From NCBI GenBank assembly GCA_003254885.1, contig QANT01005665.1:1-64000 (forward strand): 64,000 nt of DNA, read 5' to 3'. A program made the position numbers and the translations under genes. The notes below the pieces were generated by a model, which saw only the letters and a list, made by a program, of their open reading frames with translations, was not told the origin of the DNA and did not search any database. Below, piece after piece: positions 1-11,483 of the stretch (positions within the stretch are counted from its first letter, which is position 1; each line of letters opens with the position of its first letter). Origin of the DNA: Purshia tridentata (Eukaryota > Streptophyta > Magnoliopsida > Rosales > Rosaceae).

Positions 1-1018
1 TTTATACCATGATGCTGCATAAGAACAAATCAAAAATTGATGAAAATCAATATGGAAATTAAAAAGAAAAGTACAAGTACTTTACAACTATAATTTTAGT
101 TTCTCAAAAAAAATGTTAATCAACTCATGCATGTGCCGAGTCAATTTCAACAGAACTCAGCCCATGGGATTGGGATCAGAGCTAGCCTATTTGGTGCACT
201 GTGTTTTTTTTTTTTTTTTTNTTTTTTTTTTTTCGCTGAGTATTTGATGCACTTAATTTGACATTGACTTTCTGTTGAGGCTTGAAAGTTGAATTGACTT
301 TCCGTTGAGGCTTGAAAGTTCAATAGAATGAAAATTAGGCCCCACCAAACCTGGTATAGATTTAATATATTTTGTCGCATTGAATTTTGTCAATTTGTAA
401 CATATTTAACAACGTGGTCTTCAACTATTTTAAAAACATGCAACAGCATCGAATCCCTTAAAATAATCATTTTATAAGCTAAATTAATTATATAAGAGAT
501 TATTAATTAGTGTAAGATTTAGTTAATTAATTTGCATTAATAATTATAAACACGTACGTACCAAATACAAGAACTTGTTCTTCATCTGGGTTTGGAAATG
601 GATAAGTGGTTCCCTCAGCGGGCAAGATAACAAAGGCTCCATGAACTGTGGCTCGGGTCCAGTCGCTGTGGGCATGCCAAAACAATGTACCTTCTTCTGA
701 AGAAAGTATGACCTGGTATGTGAAATTTGTGCCGGGTTCAATGGGGCATTGGGTCACATATTCGGGTCCATCGAACCATGGGTTTCTTGGTTGTTTTATC
801 CCATGCCTATTAAAATATAAACCACATATGCATAAATGAAAAAACAAAAATCAAGTTCATAAACCAATGCAATGCCATTGGGGTTTCATATATACTTTCA
901 TTTTATGGATATATATAAGCTAGCTATTTGAAATATGTAAATATTTAAATATATATATGTATTAATTCAAAAAACTTTCTCACAATATGCACACAAGTCT
1001 TATTACTTTATGATGGGG

Positions 1019-1086
<68 letters not shown>

Positions 1087-1479
1087 TTACCAGTGTAGAG
1101 TGACACCATAATGTCCTTTATTGTAAACATTGACATAGACAATATCTCCTTTGTGAGCTTGGATCACAGGTCCTGGAAAACTCTCATTAACAGTCATCAC
1201 ACTCTTTGTGCTACACAACCTTGTGAAATTGGTATCCTTAAGCTGAAAACAAATAAAAAGCACAAACGTAAATAAATCATAAACAAAACTCATTAATTTG
1301 TTTCTTTATAAGGTAAAGACTGAGCATCGATCACAACCAAGCAATACGTGAATACTATTACTTACAACAAAGTCATAGTAATGCTCATCTTGAGCCAAGC
1401 ATTGAAGCACATTTGTCTGCAAGAGCAAAATGCCCAAAAGAAGAGACAAGAAGAAACCCATTTTTTTGAAGCAACCCAT
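1..1479 (-). CDS. Laccase (multicopper oxidase), 5' part, runs off left edge
   Basis: Secreted blue copper oxidase of the plant laccase family, which oxidises phenolics in the cell wall (lignin or flavonoid polymerisation). Exons on the minus strand are 1366-1479 (signal peptide, MGCFKKMGFFLSLLLGILLL then QDEHYYDFV), 1091-1242, 562-806 and the first 14 bases of exon 4 at 1-14 (ASWYK). All introns are GT-AG and the phases agree. Exons 2 and 3 have the 152- and 245-bp sizes usual in plant laccases. Copper-ligand motifs are LHWHGI across the exon 2/3 junction and FWHAHSDWTRATVHG in exon 3. The later copper sites lie outside the window. The short first exon and the N-terminal wording suggest the laccase-14/15 group, which is inference. 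A TATA-like box lies about 50 bp upstream. Confidence 0.9.
15..561. repeat. Laccase intron 3 with poly-T/N run and 30-bp direct repeat
   Basis: The intron holds a poly-T run at about 202-233 interrupted by a single N at 221, which is a sequencing or assembly weak point. Next to it, a 30-bp unit (TTGACTTTCYGTTGAGGCTT core) is repeated twice at about 263-322. No coding sequence seen. Confidence 0.7.
1024..1083. repeat. (GA)n microsatellite in laccase intron 2
   Basis: About 30 uninterrupted GA dinucleotides ending 8 bp before the donor side of laccase exon 2. Confidence 0.9.
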
Positions 1480-1530
1480 TTTCAGAGTGCTAAGGATTTC
1501 TAGTCTCTCCCAATATGTGTGAGACTGGTT

Positions 1531-1537
1531 CTTATAG
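1531..1537 (-). promoter_or_regulatory. TATA-like box of the laccase gene
   Basis: CTATAAG on the minus strand, about 52 bp upstream of the laccase start codon at 1479. Called from position and sequence only. Confidence 0.45.
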
Positions 1538-1993
1538 CATTGGATCGTCTGGTGGTGTTCTTATATTTGAAATATGGTTACAAAAGCAGCATATGGTGAC
1601 TTTCTTGTACACGTAGATAAGTACCAGCCATTAAGAACTTTAGATGGACTTTTTGTTACAGCAAATTAGGTACAGTCTGTCTGCTATGGGATTGGAATTA
1701 TTGTTCACTGCTTATCAGAAGTTTTATATGAATATATTTATGAACTTTCACTAATAACTTTGATATCTTTAAAACTATAATGCTATTTGTTCTCGTTAAT
1801 AAAATATTGAGTACTATAATGCTATATGATATTTTTAAGACTATAATGCTTTTGGTTTAATGGTATTTATCTTATTTTGTTTTAAGAGATTTAAAGTAGA
1901 TCTAGCTTCTCTGCCTTTAGAGATAATGTTATTGATGCCTTTCATCAAATCCAATCTGATCACTTATGTAATCTTACCATTTATGACTTGCTA

Positions 1994-2368
1994 CATTAAC
2001 TAGCATGTCCAAAAATAATAAGTTGTTAGATTTATATGCATGAAGATAAGAATTAATAAAAGACACCAACAGTCCCATCTCTAAAAATGAAAAAACTAAA
2101 TTCATCAAGAGCTAAAATCTCCCTCCTCCTCCACATAAAAATATATATATGGGTACTACTAAATTTATCAAATTCACCTACTCATTAACTAGCATGTCCA
2201 AAAATAATAAGTCGTTAGATTTATATGCATGAAGATAAGAATTAATAAAAGACACCAACAGTCCCATCTCTAAAAGCGAAAAAACTAAATTCATCAAGAG
2301 CTAAAATCTCCCTCCTCCACATAAAAATATATATATGGGTATTACTAAATTTATCAAATTCACCTACT
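1994..2368. repeat. 189-bp tandem duplication, two copies
   Basis: Copy 1 is 1994-2182 and copy 2 is 2183-2368. Both start CATTAACTAGCATGTCC and end CACCTACT. They differ by a few substitutions and one 3-bp CTC deletion. No reading frame; AT-rich gene-free DNA. Confidence 0.85.
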
Positions 2369-3094
2369 GTTGTTCACACACTACAACAAAAAATGGGGTT
2401 AGAGGTGGATTTTTTTCAAAAATAACATTTTCCAATTTAAAATATTTTAAAATGCCACTGAAAGGATTTTTCATTTAAAAAATGTAGGATATTCAATCTA
2501 GACTATTGTTTTTGACACGAAACAGATCTTATTAATAAATTTGGTGAACTTGACATTATTTTTAAATATTATAAGAGCAAATATTGCAGTAAACCCACAA
2601 GGTTTATTTTTATATTTCATCCATTTGGTAGAGATTTTTTAATGTATTAAAATACTAAGATCTTTGTATCTGTATCTTATTTTTAATATATCCTGTCAAA
2701 GATACCTTTCCGTATTCTTCCATGTGAGAACAATGCATCTTTCTGTTTTCGTTTCCACTTTTCTTGTGTTGTAATTTTGGTATCTTCCTTTTAACCACTT
2801 TTTTTGACCACCGGAATTGTTGTTGTGAGAGATTTCACTGTTTTGGTAAAAAAAACGAAAATGCCAGAAGGAAATAAAAATTAAAGTTTAAAGTCGAAAG
2901 CATAAAATTATCAGACCAGAGAAGAAAAAGTAAATATTTATGTTATTTTTTTCTTTTTCCTTTCTTTTTTGTCTCTGATAAAGCCACAAATATACAAAAA
3001 TATATGTAAAGGCAAAAAAGCAGCTGCAGTGTGCGCGGTGGTGCTTATCGCTTTCGGCGTATGAAGTTGGAAACTAGTTCAGCCCGTAAGCAGC

Positions 3095-3166
3095 AGTGGG
3101 CCCAAAGGAGGAATTGGATGAGGCCCAATTGTGAAAGAAATGCGGCCCACACAAAACCAGCCCACG
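3095..3166. promoter_or_regulatory. Orphan cluster of site-II (TGGGCC/GGCCCA) boxes
   Basis: Within about 70 bp there are four boxes of the TGGGCC/GGCCCA/AGCCCA type (GTGGGCCCAAAG, GAGGCCCAATTG, GCGGCCCACAC, CAGCCCACGCC). Such boxes bind TCP factors in promoters of housekeeping genes. Here the cluster lies beyond the 3' end of CPSF100, and no gene starts next to it on either strand. Confidence 0.45.
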
Positions 3167-5097
3167 CCTTCTAATCTTAACCACCCATTAAGAAGTCTGA
3201 TTGATAAATGTAAAGACTACTTACGGCTTTATTACATTTTTGGCTTATTTGCACCCTATCATTTGTTTGTCTCACATAACCTCCTAAACATTAGTTTTTG
3301 GAGTGATGTACTTGCTGACCAATACTGAGGTTGACTGGACAATTACGTGTTCGTACTTTTTTACACTCGTTGACGTTGAGGACTTTTTTACTCATTCATG
3401 AATCATGATAATTTCGGTTCAGACTCAAAGGAAATTTTCTAAAATTTCGATGGAAATCAATGGTAATAAATTGCCCATGTTATAATAATTTGGGACGTCG
3501 GCCGGGGTGGAGCAGAAATGGATACTTTATTCTTATATGATTTTGAAACATAAATTATAAAATTAGCCGTCACAGATATCGTATCTCTACTTAAAGCAAA
3601 TAAAACTGTGAGTACAGATACTCGCGAATCTTGTAATAATCCTCACATAACGGGCCTTAAATAACAATTTGCTGGGTACCCTATTTTATTCAGGTCAGGC
3701 TTTTTCATCCACAAACCCAAAAATTCATGCAATTATTATACTACATGGTTGTTACCCTATTTTAAAGGGCCAAATCGAACAGAAAATAATAGGGGTATGT
3801 GTTGATCACCTTATGGCTTGCATCCCCAACCTTGCGTAGTGTCACATATTCACCACATCGCAAAGCCCCACCAGAAAATTCAACCTGTCGAGGTCATCAG
3901 ATCAGGATGGTTTTACATTTAATAGTTTCCTCAAACTTAAATATTAAGCCTGCGCCAAAATTACAAATTTTGGGAACCCAACAAAGCCAAATGACCATCA
4001 GGTCTAGACAATCAAGAAAACCACACTTATCGCAGATGAGATAAATAGAACACAAATAGTAGGCGACCTAATTAAGCAATGCATGAAAATAGTACCTGTA
4101 CACCATTATCGGCAAGAAATTGCTTGAAATTAGCCATTTTCAAGTCACCAACAAGGACGGATTCATGAAAACATTTTTACAAAAAAACCATACACTTATC
4201 CCTCAAGCCTCCCAAATGTCAGCGAATCTACTTTTCGGTACATGCTCAAACTCATTGGAAAAACTTAATGATCATCAAAGTAATATACTATTTTATAAAG
4301 ACATCCGCAAATATATTGAATAAAGGGAAGAGAAAAGTTTTTGGAAGACTTGATTTTATCTTCTTAGTTAAAATTTCAAACATGTATACAACCCAAGAAA
4401 GATAAGTAACAAAACCACTTTAGAGCTCTACCATTCTTTTTTCGCCTAAAGAGTTCTATCATGTCACAGCTACCCATCTTGAAAAATAAAAGGGAAAAAT
4501 GCTTACTCAAATCTCACAACTGGTACATGCATATGGGAGGACTTACATGCACAAAATGACACGCAAAAGGTCCTACTGGTGCACATAATTGCGTGACACA
4601 AGTGAATATTGCGTGTAGGTGTAATTGGTGAAAGCTTTAAAAAATTAGTCAATTACTACAGCAGAACACACAGACACAAAATAATTTGCTTCAAACCAAA
4701 AGGGAAAAAAAGTAAAGCACACGAGAATTTTACAAGCTTTAGAGGAGCCATATGGGAAAGAATTGATTTAATGGATCTCGCATCAGACCGGCCCTCGAAG
4801 TCCATATAAGTCAATAAACACTTTACTTGTACCTGAATTAGGGAAAAAAAAACACCAAAATAAATTTAGTTTCAGTGAATACCAAGATTGGTAAAACTAT
4901 AGAGTCTAAACTATCAGCAGACTTCAACTTACGGTAAATTCACTTGATACAACTTTTGAAGGCCTTGTGTCAAGTATCAAACTAGCAGAGGCTTCATCAA
5001 TTTTTCCATCCATATCGCCACCAACCTGAGATATAATATAATGCACAACCATAAAACTGAAGCATACTGGTATGTATAAATCTTCGTTCAACAAATA

Positions 5098-5098
5098 N

Positions 5099-5160
<62 letters not shown>
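5098..5160. repeat. N plus long poly-A run in a CPSF100 intron
   Basis: A single N at 5098 is followed by about 57 adenines (5104-5160) between exons 12 and 11. Homopolymer or assembly trouble spot. No retroelement body recognised beside it. Confidence 0.7.
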
Positions 5161-5162
<2 letters not shown>

Positions 5163-6580
5163 CTACATGATGGGGCTAAATGTCCCCCAGAAAATCATGG
5201 AGATAGGGATTTGAATTTAATTGGAGCTTATTAAGGAATTGACTGTGGGTTGATGTTCAGACTGGCCTGATAAATAAGCGATGAAGCAATTTTTCTGTTC
5301 ATATCATACCACCTATGATATGAGGTCATTCTTTGTCCAAATTACATCCCGATAAACTGAGTCAGTATCTAAATAACTCACATTTAAACAACAATAATCA
5401 AACTTGGCATAAACCAAAGGATCAGATATATATTTCACAATAGAAACTTACATGCATTGCTCCTTGGTCCATGTCTTCATCCTTGATTACATAATCATCC
5501 GGATTTATGACTTCACCAAAGTCATCCCATTCAGAATTATTTTCATAGAAGGGAAACATAGGGGCAACACCGGTAGAAGGAGGAGTGAATCCATCAATTA
5601 ACACATCCCGGTAAACACCACCATGAGGACCTGCTGCTGCAACATATAATCTGAAAGGTTAATAATATACACTATAAATGAGATACAATTAGTGTACTGT
5701 AAATCATTAAATGATCCTAGAAAAAGATATCTTCGATGCACAGGACCTATCATATCATCAAACTTCACACGCCAAAAAAAAATCTAGAGAAATTGTGGAA
5801 ACCCAGATTGATAAAATTGATCATAGAGAACAACTGACAAATACACATTACAGGCTTGACAGCTTAGTCAAATAATAAAATATATTGAAATAATTGCTTT
5901 AACAAGACACAGAAGTACACCTCATCTGGTTAGAAGACTGCTACAGCAATAAAGATATAAGCTTCTAATGAGGTCAAATTTCCAATGTGGACTACATTTA
6001 ACAAACTAATAAAATTTTCACGTAAAAAACTTAGTGACAGGCAAATCTCCACCAAACTCAAAACAAAAATTTTAGTTATGAAGAATCATCATCTATGCAA
6101 TTGCATATATATGAATAAATTGGTAAAAACAAAACAAGTAAAAATTAATTCTTTAAATTTTACACAAAATATAATATATATGTAGATGAATAGAACTTGC
6201 ACGAAAGGTTACAGATTACAAATGTCAAAATGAAATTAATGTTTTGATGTTCATGCCGAATAGAGCATGCCCCTTTAAAGAAGGTTTCTCAGATGCTTAC
6301 AAACATCCTTCAAAATATTAGCAGAGAATTGCAAATGTTTTCAAACATACCAACTGGCAGAGAATGTGTATTGCTAGCATCAATAATCATTGGATCACTC
6401 ATGTTGACATCAGCCCCATGAGAAGCTTTTGATTCCTCCTCTTTAATCAGACTAGCCTTTAGAGCTTCTTCCTTTTTTATTCTGTTCTGCTCTTCTTCAT
6501 AAGCAATTAGCTCCTCTCCAACCAAGGGGACCCTCTTGGACATGGTAACCTTAACAGCTTTTGGAGGCGGGTCTGCCTGT

Positions 6581-7969
6581 AGCATGCGAGCTAAAGTGCC
6601 AAACTACATAAAAAGCTCAAGATGTCAATGCATATATAGATATTAATGCAGAAAAAAGAAAGCAGACATATACAGAATATAGTATAGAATGTTAATCATA
6701 TCTTAACTACAAAAGTGAGAATATCTGACATGGATAGTTATGTCAAGAACCTAGGTCCTACAAATTATACCTGGGCTCGTTCTGTGAAAAGCACAAGATT
6801 CTTGGCATCATTTGCCCATTCGACAAATATATCGTGAGAAAAACCTGCTTCCAAACTGGCCATCGATGCTAAAACAACCTGTATGGGATCTACATGTCAA
6901 CACATTCAAACTGGTAGGTAAAATAAAGATAAAATACTCTACAAAGTACACTGTAAACCTTTGGACCATCTGGAGCATTGTCAAGCTCGCTCTTGTTAAC
7001 TAAAAGGGTGACACGCCTGCAAGAATTTGCATACAAACCTAGTAAGCCATTGTTCAGCAACAGTAATTTGCAATAATATATGTAGTAGTGACTGAAAATT
7101 TAAAATTTCTTGGGTATGCATAAATTTCAAATAATCCACTTACTTTAGGATAAAAGCATTATCACGTGTTTTCTCAAAGGACTTTGCTATTGCATCACTC
7201 ATCCACTCGAGAAAACTTTTGACATAATCTATTGTGCTAGATGCAACATATGTTAGGAAGAAGATGGGAAAGTTCAAATTTTCCTCTGCCCAACACTGCA
7301 ATCATCAGGAAGAACCAATATCAACAATTGCAATATAGTTCAGAAGAAAAAATTATGTGCTTGTTAAAAATTGCAAGTATTCTTCTCCCTACTTACCGAT
7401 TCCAATATTTGAAGAAGTTCCAAAACTCGCCCAGCAGTATCAACAGGTAGTAACACATTTCCATCAGACCGCAGAGTCTGCTTTATAGCATCTAAATGAG
7501 AACCACAAAACAAAATACAGGCTAAGAATAAGAAACCCACATGCATTGACACAGTTTATCTACTAGTGCATCTGTAAGCATGATTCAGAGTTTATTCCAT
7601 TCGTGTTTCTGCAACAGAAAATAGGGAAATAACAAAGGCAAACAAACATGAACTACATCATAGAAGCCAATTTTCAATACAAAAAACTCAAGGTAACTTA
7701 AAATTCCTTGTCCATTAGGGCACTTCAGGTACCTGTAAATTCTTTGTCCTTTTGGCGTCTGTAAGGCTGATTGTTCAAAGCATTATAGGCATCCGTAATT
7801 AGCACAGCAGGCCGCACAAATGATGACTGATTAATTCCATTCAAATGCCTGATGAAAATCACAGCAGTAGGCAGTGTAATGTTCTTTCTTTACTCTAATC
7901 AGCGTATACACGTATACATAACTGAATTGCAGAAGGTAGTTGAAAGAAAAAAGTAAAAGAGTTACTTTT
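6581..7969. repeat. 1.39-kb direct repeat, copy A (CPSF100 exons 5-10)
   Basis: Matches 7971-9360 with an offset of 1390 bp and about eight single-base differences. It carries second copies of exon 5 (7733-7848), exon 6 (7397-7491), exon 7 (7144-7295), exon 8 (6959-7016), exon 9 (6771-6878) and the start of exon 10 (to 6603), plus the last 4 bp of exon 4 at its right end. It abuts a single N at 7970. Confidence 0.95.
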
Positions 7970-7970
7970 N

Positions 7971-9360
7971 AGCATGCGAGCTAAAGTGCCAAACTACATA
8001 AAAAGGTCAAGATGTCAATGCATATATAGATATTAATGCAGAAAAAAGAAAGCAGACATATACAGAATATAGTATAGAATGTTAATCATATCTTAACTAC
8101 AAAAGTGATAATATCTGACATGGATAGTTATGTCAAGAACCCAGGTCCTACAAATTATACCTGGGCTCGTTCTGTGAAAAGCACAAGATTCTTGGCATCA
8201 TTTGCCCATTCGACAAATATATCGTGAGAAAAACCTGCTTCCAAACTGGCCATCGATGCTAAAACAACCTGTATGGGATCTACATGTCAACACATTCAAA
8301 CTGGTAGGTAAAATAAAGATAAAATACTCTACAAAGTACACTGTAAACCTTTGGACCATCTGGAGCATTGTCAAGCTCGCTCTTGTTAACTAAAAGGGTG
8401 ACACGCCTGCAAGAATTTGCATACAAACCTAGTAAGCCATTGTTCAGCAACAGTAATTTGCAATAATATATGTAGCAGTGACTGAAAATTTAAAATTTCT
8501 TGGGTATGCATAAATTTCAAATAATCCACTTACTTTAGGATAAAAGCATTATCACGTGTTTTCTCAAAGGACTTTGCTATTGCATCACTCATCCACTCGA
8601 GAAAACTTTTGACATAATCTATTGTGCTAGATGCAACATATGTTAGGAAGAAGATGGGAAAGTTCAAATTTTCCTCTGCCCAACACTGCAATCATCAGGA
8701 AGAACCAATATCAACAATTGCAATATAGTTCAGAAGAAAAAATTATGTGCTTGTTAAAAATTGCAAGTATTCTTCTCCCTACTTACCGATTCCAATATTT
8801 GAAGAAGTTCCAAAACTCGCCCAGCAGTATCAACAGGTAGTAACACATTTCCATCAGACCGCAGAGTCTTCTTTATAGCATCTAAATGAGAACCACAAAA
8901 CAAAATACAGGCTAAGAATAAGAAACCCACATGCATTGACACAGTTTATCTACTAGTGCATCTGTAAGCATGATTCAGAGTTTATTCCATTCGTGTTTCT
9001 GCAACAGAAAATAGGGAAATAACAAAGGCAAACAAACATGAACTACATCATAGAAGCCAATTTTCAATACAAAAAACTCAAGGTAACTTAAAATTCCTTG
9101 TCCATTAGGGCACTTCAGGTACCTGTAAATTCTTTGTCCTTTTGGCGTCTGTAAGGCTGATTGTTCAAAGCATTATAGGCATCCGTAATTAGCACAGCAG
9201 GCCGCACAAATGATGACTGATTAATTCCGTTCAAATGCCTGATGAAAATCACAGCAGTAGGCAGTGTAATGTTCTTTCTTTACTCTAATCAGCATATACA
9301 CGTATACATAACTGAATTGCAGAAGGTAGATTGAAAGAAAAAAGTAAAAGAGTTACTTTT
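7971..9360. repeat. 1.39-kb direct repeat, copy B (CPSF100 exons 5-10)
   Basis: Starts inside exon 10 (7971-7993 present, then N) and ends at the exon 4 boundary. One coding difference from copy A is Lys instead of Gln after Ala-Ile in exon 6. A level of about 0.6% difference fits two haplotypes rather than an old duplication. Confidence 0.95.
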
Positions 9361-9742
9361 CTTTGCAATGGTTGAAGTCCACCGCATATATAACATCCTC
9401 TCCATCCTTTGTTATCTTCCAGACAGTACCTCCCAAGAGATGCCCAGCCACATGAGGTGAGATCACAATTCCTTCTCCTTTGCCTATAAACTATACATAT
9501 TAATATAAATATATAAATCCCACCAATACTTTGTACATAAGTTACAATGATACATAATCATAAGGTTTCTGGACATACCAGAAAGATGATGATTTTGAGC
9601 ATAGGTTAGCCTGGTGACATTTTGGAAAGCAGAATCAATATCATCCAGCGTAAACAGGTCGAAGTCCGATACTTGCTGCAAGTACCAACACAGAGCTCAG
9701 TCAGAAATTTTTACAAACACATTGTGAGCAATGAGCATACAC

Positions 9743-10308
9743 ACATACAAATTCTGAAATAGCTACGAATCAGTTTGTGCCTACCTTGCGCGAGAGGTAT
9801 TGGTCATACATAGTGAGGAGACCTAATCTGTAAACAGGCTCGGTGGAGTAAACGACAGCAGAGAGGCCGAGTTGTTTCATGGCGTACGGCAGCGCACCGA
9901 GGTGAAGTGTATCTGGATGCGACAACAACACTGCATCTACTGTTGAAGCTACTCTGCAAACCACAATTTAGTTATGGAAACTGTGACTGATTACAAGAAT
10001 GCAAGCGATTGAGGAGAGAGAGAGAACATACAAATTCTGAAATAGCTACGAATCAGTTTGTGCCTACCTTGCGCGAGAGGTATTGGTCATACATAGTGAG
10101 GAGACCTAATCTGTAAACAGGCTCGGTGGAGTAAACGACAGCAGAGAGGCCGAGTTGTTTCATGGCGTACGGCAGCGCACCGAGGTGAAGTGTATCTGGA
10201 TGCGACAACAACACTGCATCTACTGTTGAAGCTACTCTGCAAACCACAATTTAGTTATGGAAACTGTGACTGATTACAAGAATGCAAGCGATTGAGGAGA
10301 GAGAGAGA
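9743..10308. repeat. 283-bp tandem duplication containing CPSF100 exon 2
   Basis: Unit 9743-10025 recurs at 10026-10308 with no difference I can see. Each copy holds the whole 169-bp exon 2 (9785-9953 and 10068-10236) and its splice sites. Because 169 is not a multiple of three, a transcript including both copies would be frameshifted. The junction lies in a GA-rich stretch with ACATACAAATTCTG microhomology. Confidence 0.92.
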
Positions 10309-10459
10309 GGGACCTGGAGAGGGGTTCAAGGAGAGAGGGGTCGAAGTGGTCGTTCCAACCACAGTCAATGAGGAAGTTGAAGCCATCAATCGACACCAAA
10401 TACGACAATGGATTCTCGTTGTACACTCCACACAACGGCGTTACCTGAACCGAAGTTCC

Positions 10460-10462
<3 letters not shown>

Positions 10463-10493
<31 letters not shown>

Positions 10494-10776
10494 AATGGTG
10501 AAAAATTAACGAAGGAAAAGAGCATGGGCAAAAAAAAAAAAAGAAGGAAAAGAGAGGGNAAAGAGCATGGGCAAAAAAAAAAAAGAAGGAAAAGAGAGGG
10601 TTTGTGGGACAAAGTCGTTTGGCGGCCAAAGAGTTACGCGACGTCGTTCTGGTGGTCCTTTCTTAACTAAACGCCCATGTCGTTTTTCTCAAACACGCTG
10701 TAGTTTCAATAATTTTTCATATGGTTTGTTTGTAAATTGTAGTTCAATTTTTGTTATTCTTTTCTTATGTATTTTC
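10463..10776. other. CPSF100 upstream region
   Basis: Holds the CT repeat next to the CPSF100 start, the N-split repeat and the presumed promoter. No gene seen. Confidence 0.5.
10517..10600. repeat. About 41-bp repeat on both sides of N at 10559
   Basis: AAAGAGCATGGGC followed by poly-A, GAAGGAAAAGAGAGGG appears immediately left and right of the N. This is an apparent unmerged contig overlap in the CPSF100 5' flank. Confidence 0.85.
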
Positions 10777-11459
10777 TAGGGGTGCACACGGATCGGTTAT
10801 CCGATCGACAAACCATTATCCATATCCAATCTACAAATTCAGATATCCACAAAATCGGATCGGATCGGATAACGGATAATATCCAAATAATAACATAAAA
10901 ATTATTTAGCAAGTACACAACATAAAAATCATCCCTCAAATTAATTCAATAGTTACACAATATAAAATTCAGAAATTAAGACAAGCCTCAAACATAACAA
11001 GTTCCTACTTTCTAGTAGTCCTAAACTATATACTATATATATGTATAATTATTATAATAGATTTTATTGTCAAACTAATTTAAAATACCATAAACTTAAA
11101 TTATATAGTAACATAGATAAAATACCCTAAACTTAAATTATATAGTAACATAGACAGTTTATGAACTATATGGTATTATAAACTATAATAGGGACTTTGA
11201 TTTACTCTATAATAGGAATTAAACATATACAAACATATATAAACTATATAAAAATTTAATATATATAATTTGCAGATCGGATCAGATCAGATATATCCGT
11301 AGTTTTCAATATTGATATCCATATCCGATCTACAAATTGCGGGTCGCATCGGATCAATATCCACAAATAAGAAAGTGCAGATTGGATCGGTATAATATCC
11401 ACAAATTGCGGATCGGATCGGATCGGTAAGCAAATTTTCAGTATATTTGTGCACCCCTA
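10777..11459. mobile_element. hAT-type MITE, copy 1 (TNL promoter)
   Basis: 683-bp non-coding element bounded by inverted ends TAGGGGTGCACA and TGTGCACCCCTA. Subterminal regions are packed with GGATC/GATCC-type hexamers, as expected for hAT transposase binding. The flanking octamers GTATTTTC and GTTTGTTT match imperfectly, so the target duplication has decayed. The same element recurs inverted at 34653-35327. It ends 24 bp before the TNL start codon. Confidence 0.8.
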
Positions 11460-11483
11460 GTTTGTTTGTTTGTTTGTTGATCG

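Larger units (their letters stand above)
1480..3590. other. Gene-free interval between laccase and CPSF100
   Basis: AT-rich DNA. Apart from the 189-bp tandem repeat and the TGGGCC-type box cluster near 3.1 kb I see no gene. Short open frames here have no recognisable product. Confidence 0.6.
3591..10462 (-). pseudogene. CPSF100: CPSF100 (CPSF subunit 2) gene, 3' end broken and exons duplicated in the assembly
   Basis: Cleavage and polyadenylation specificity factor 100-kDa subunit: metallo-beta-lactamase/beta-CASP fold partner of CPSF73 in nuclear mRNA 3'-end formation. Exons: 10314-10462 (MGTSVQVTPLCGVYNENPLS), 9785-9953, 9579-9675, 9357-9483, 9123-9238, 8787-8881, 8534-8685, 8349-8406, 8161-8268, 6351-6603, 5452-5636, 4933-5025, 4734-4832. 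Phases agree throughout if the duplicate copies are ignored. Landmarks are NVLLPVDTAGRVLELLQIL, VTMSKRVPL and NPDDYVIKDEDMD. The 3' end is damaged. After 4734 I cannot find the exon for the middle of the C-terminal domain. Remnants follow: 4096-4167 (VLVGDLKMANFKQFLADNGV; no acceptor seen), 3810-3884 (GGALRCGEYVTLRKVGDA) and 3591-3680 (ending YLYSQFYLL). The last carries TAA at 3657-3659 where the family has Glu. A functional copy probably lies elsewhere. Confidence 0.8.

Noticed and set aside
4560-4640. Possible missing CPSF100 exon (wording like V-T-x-L-C-A on the minus strand)
   Set aside because: Match of a few residues only, with stops and no splice sites; likely chance.
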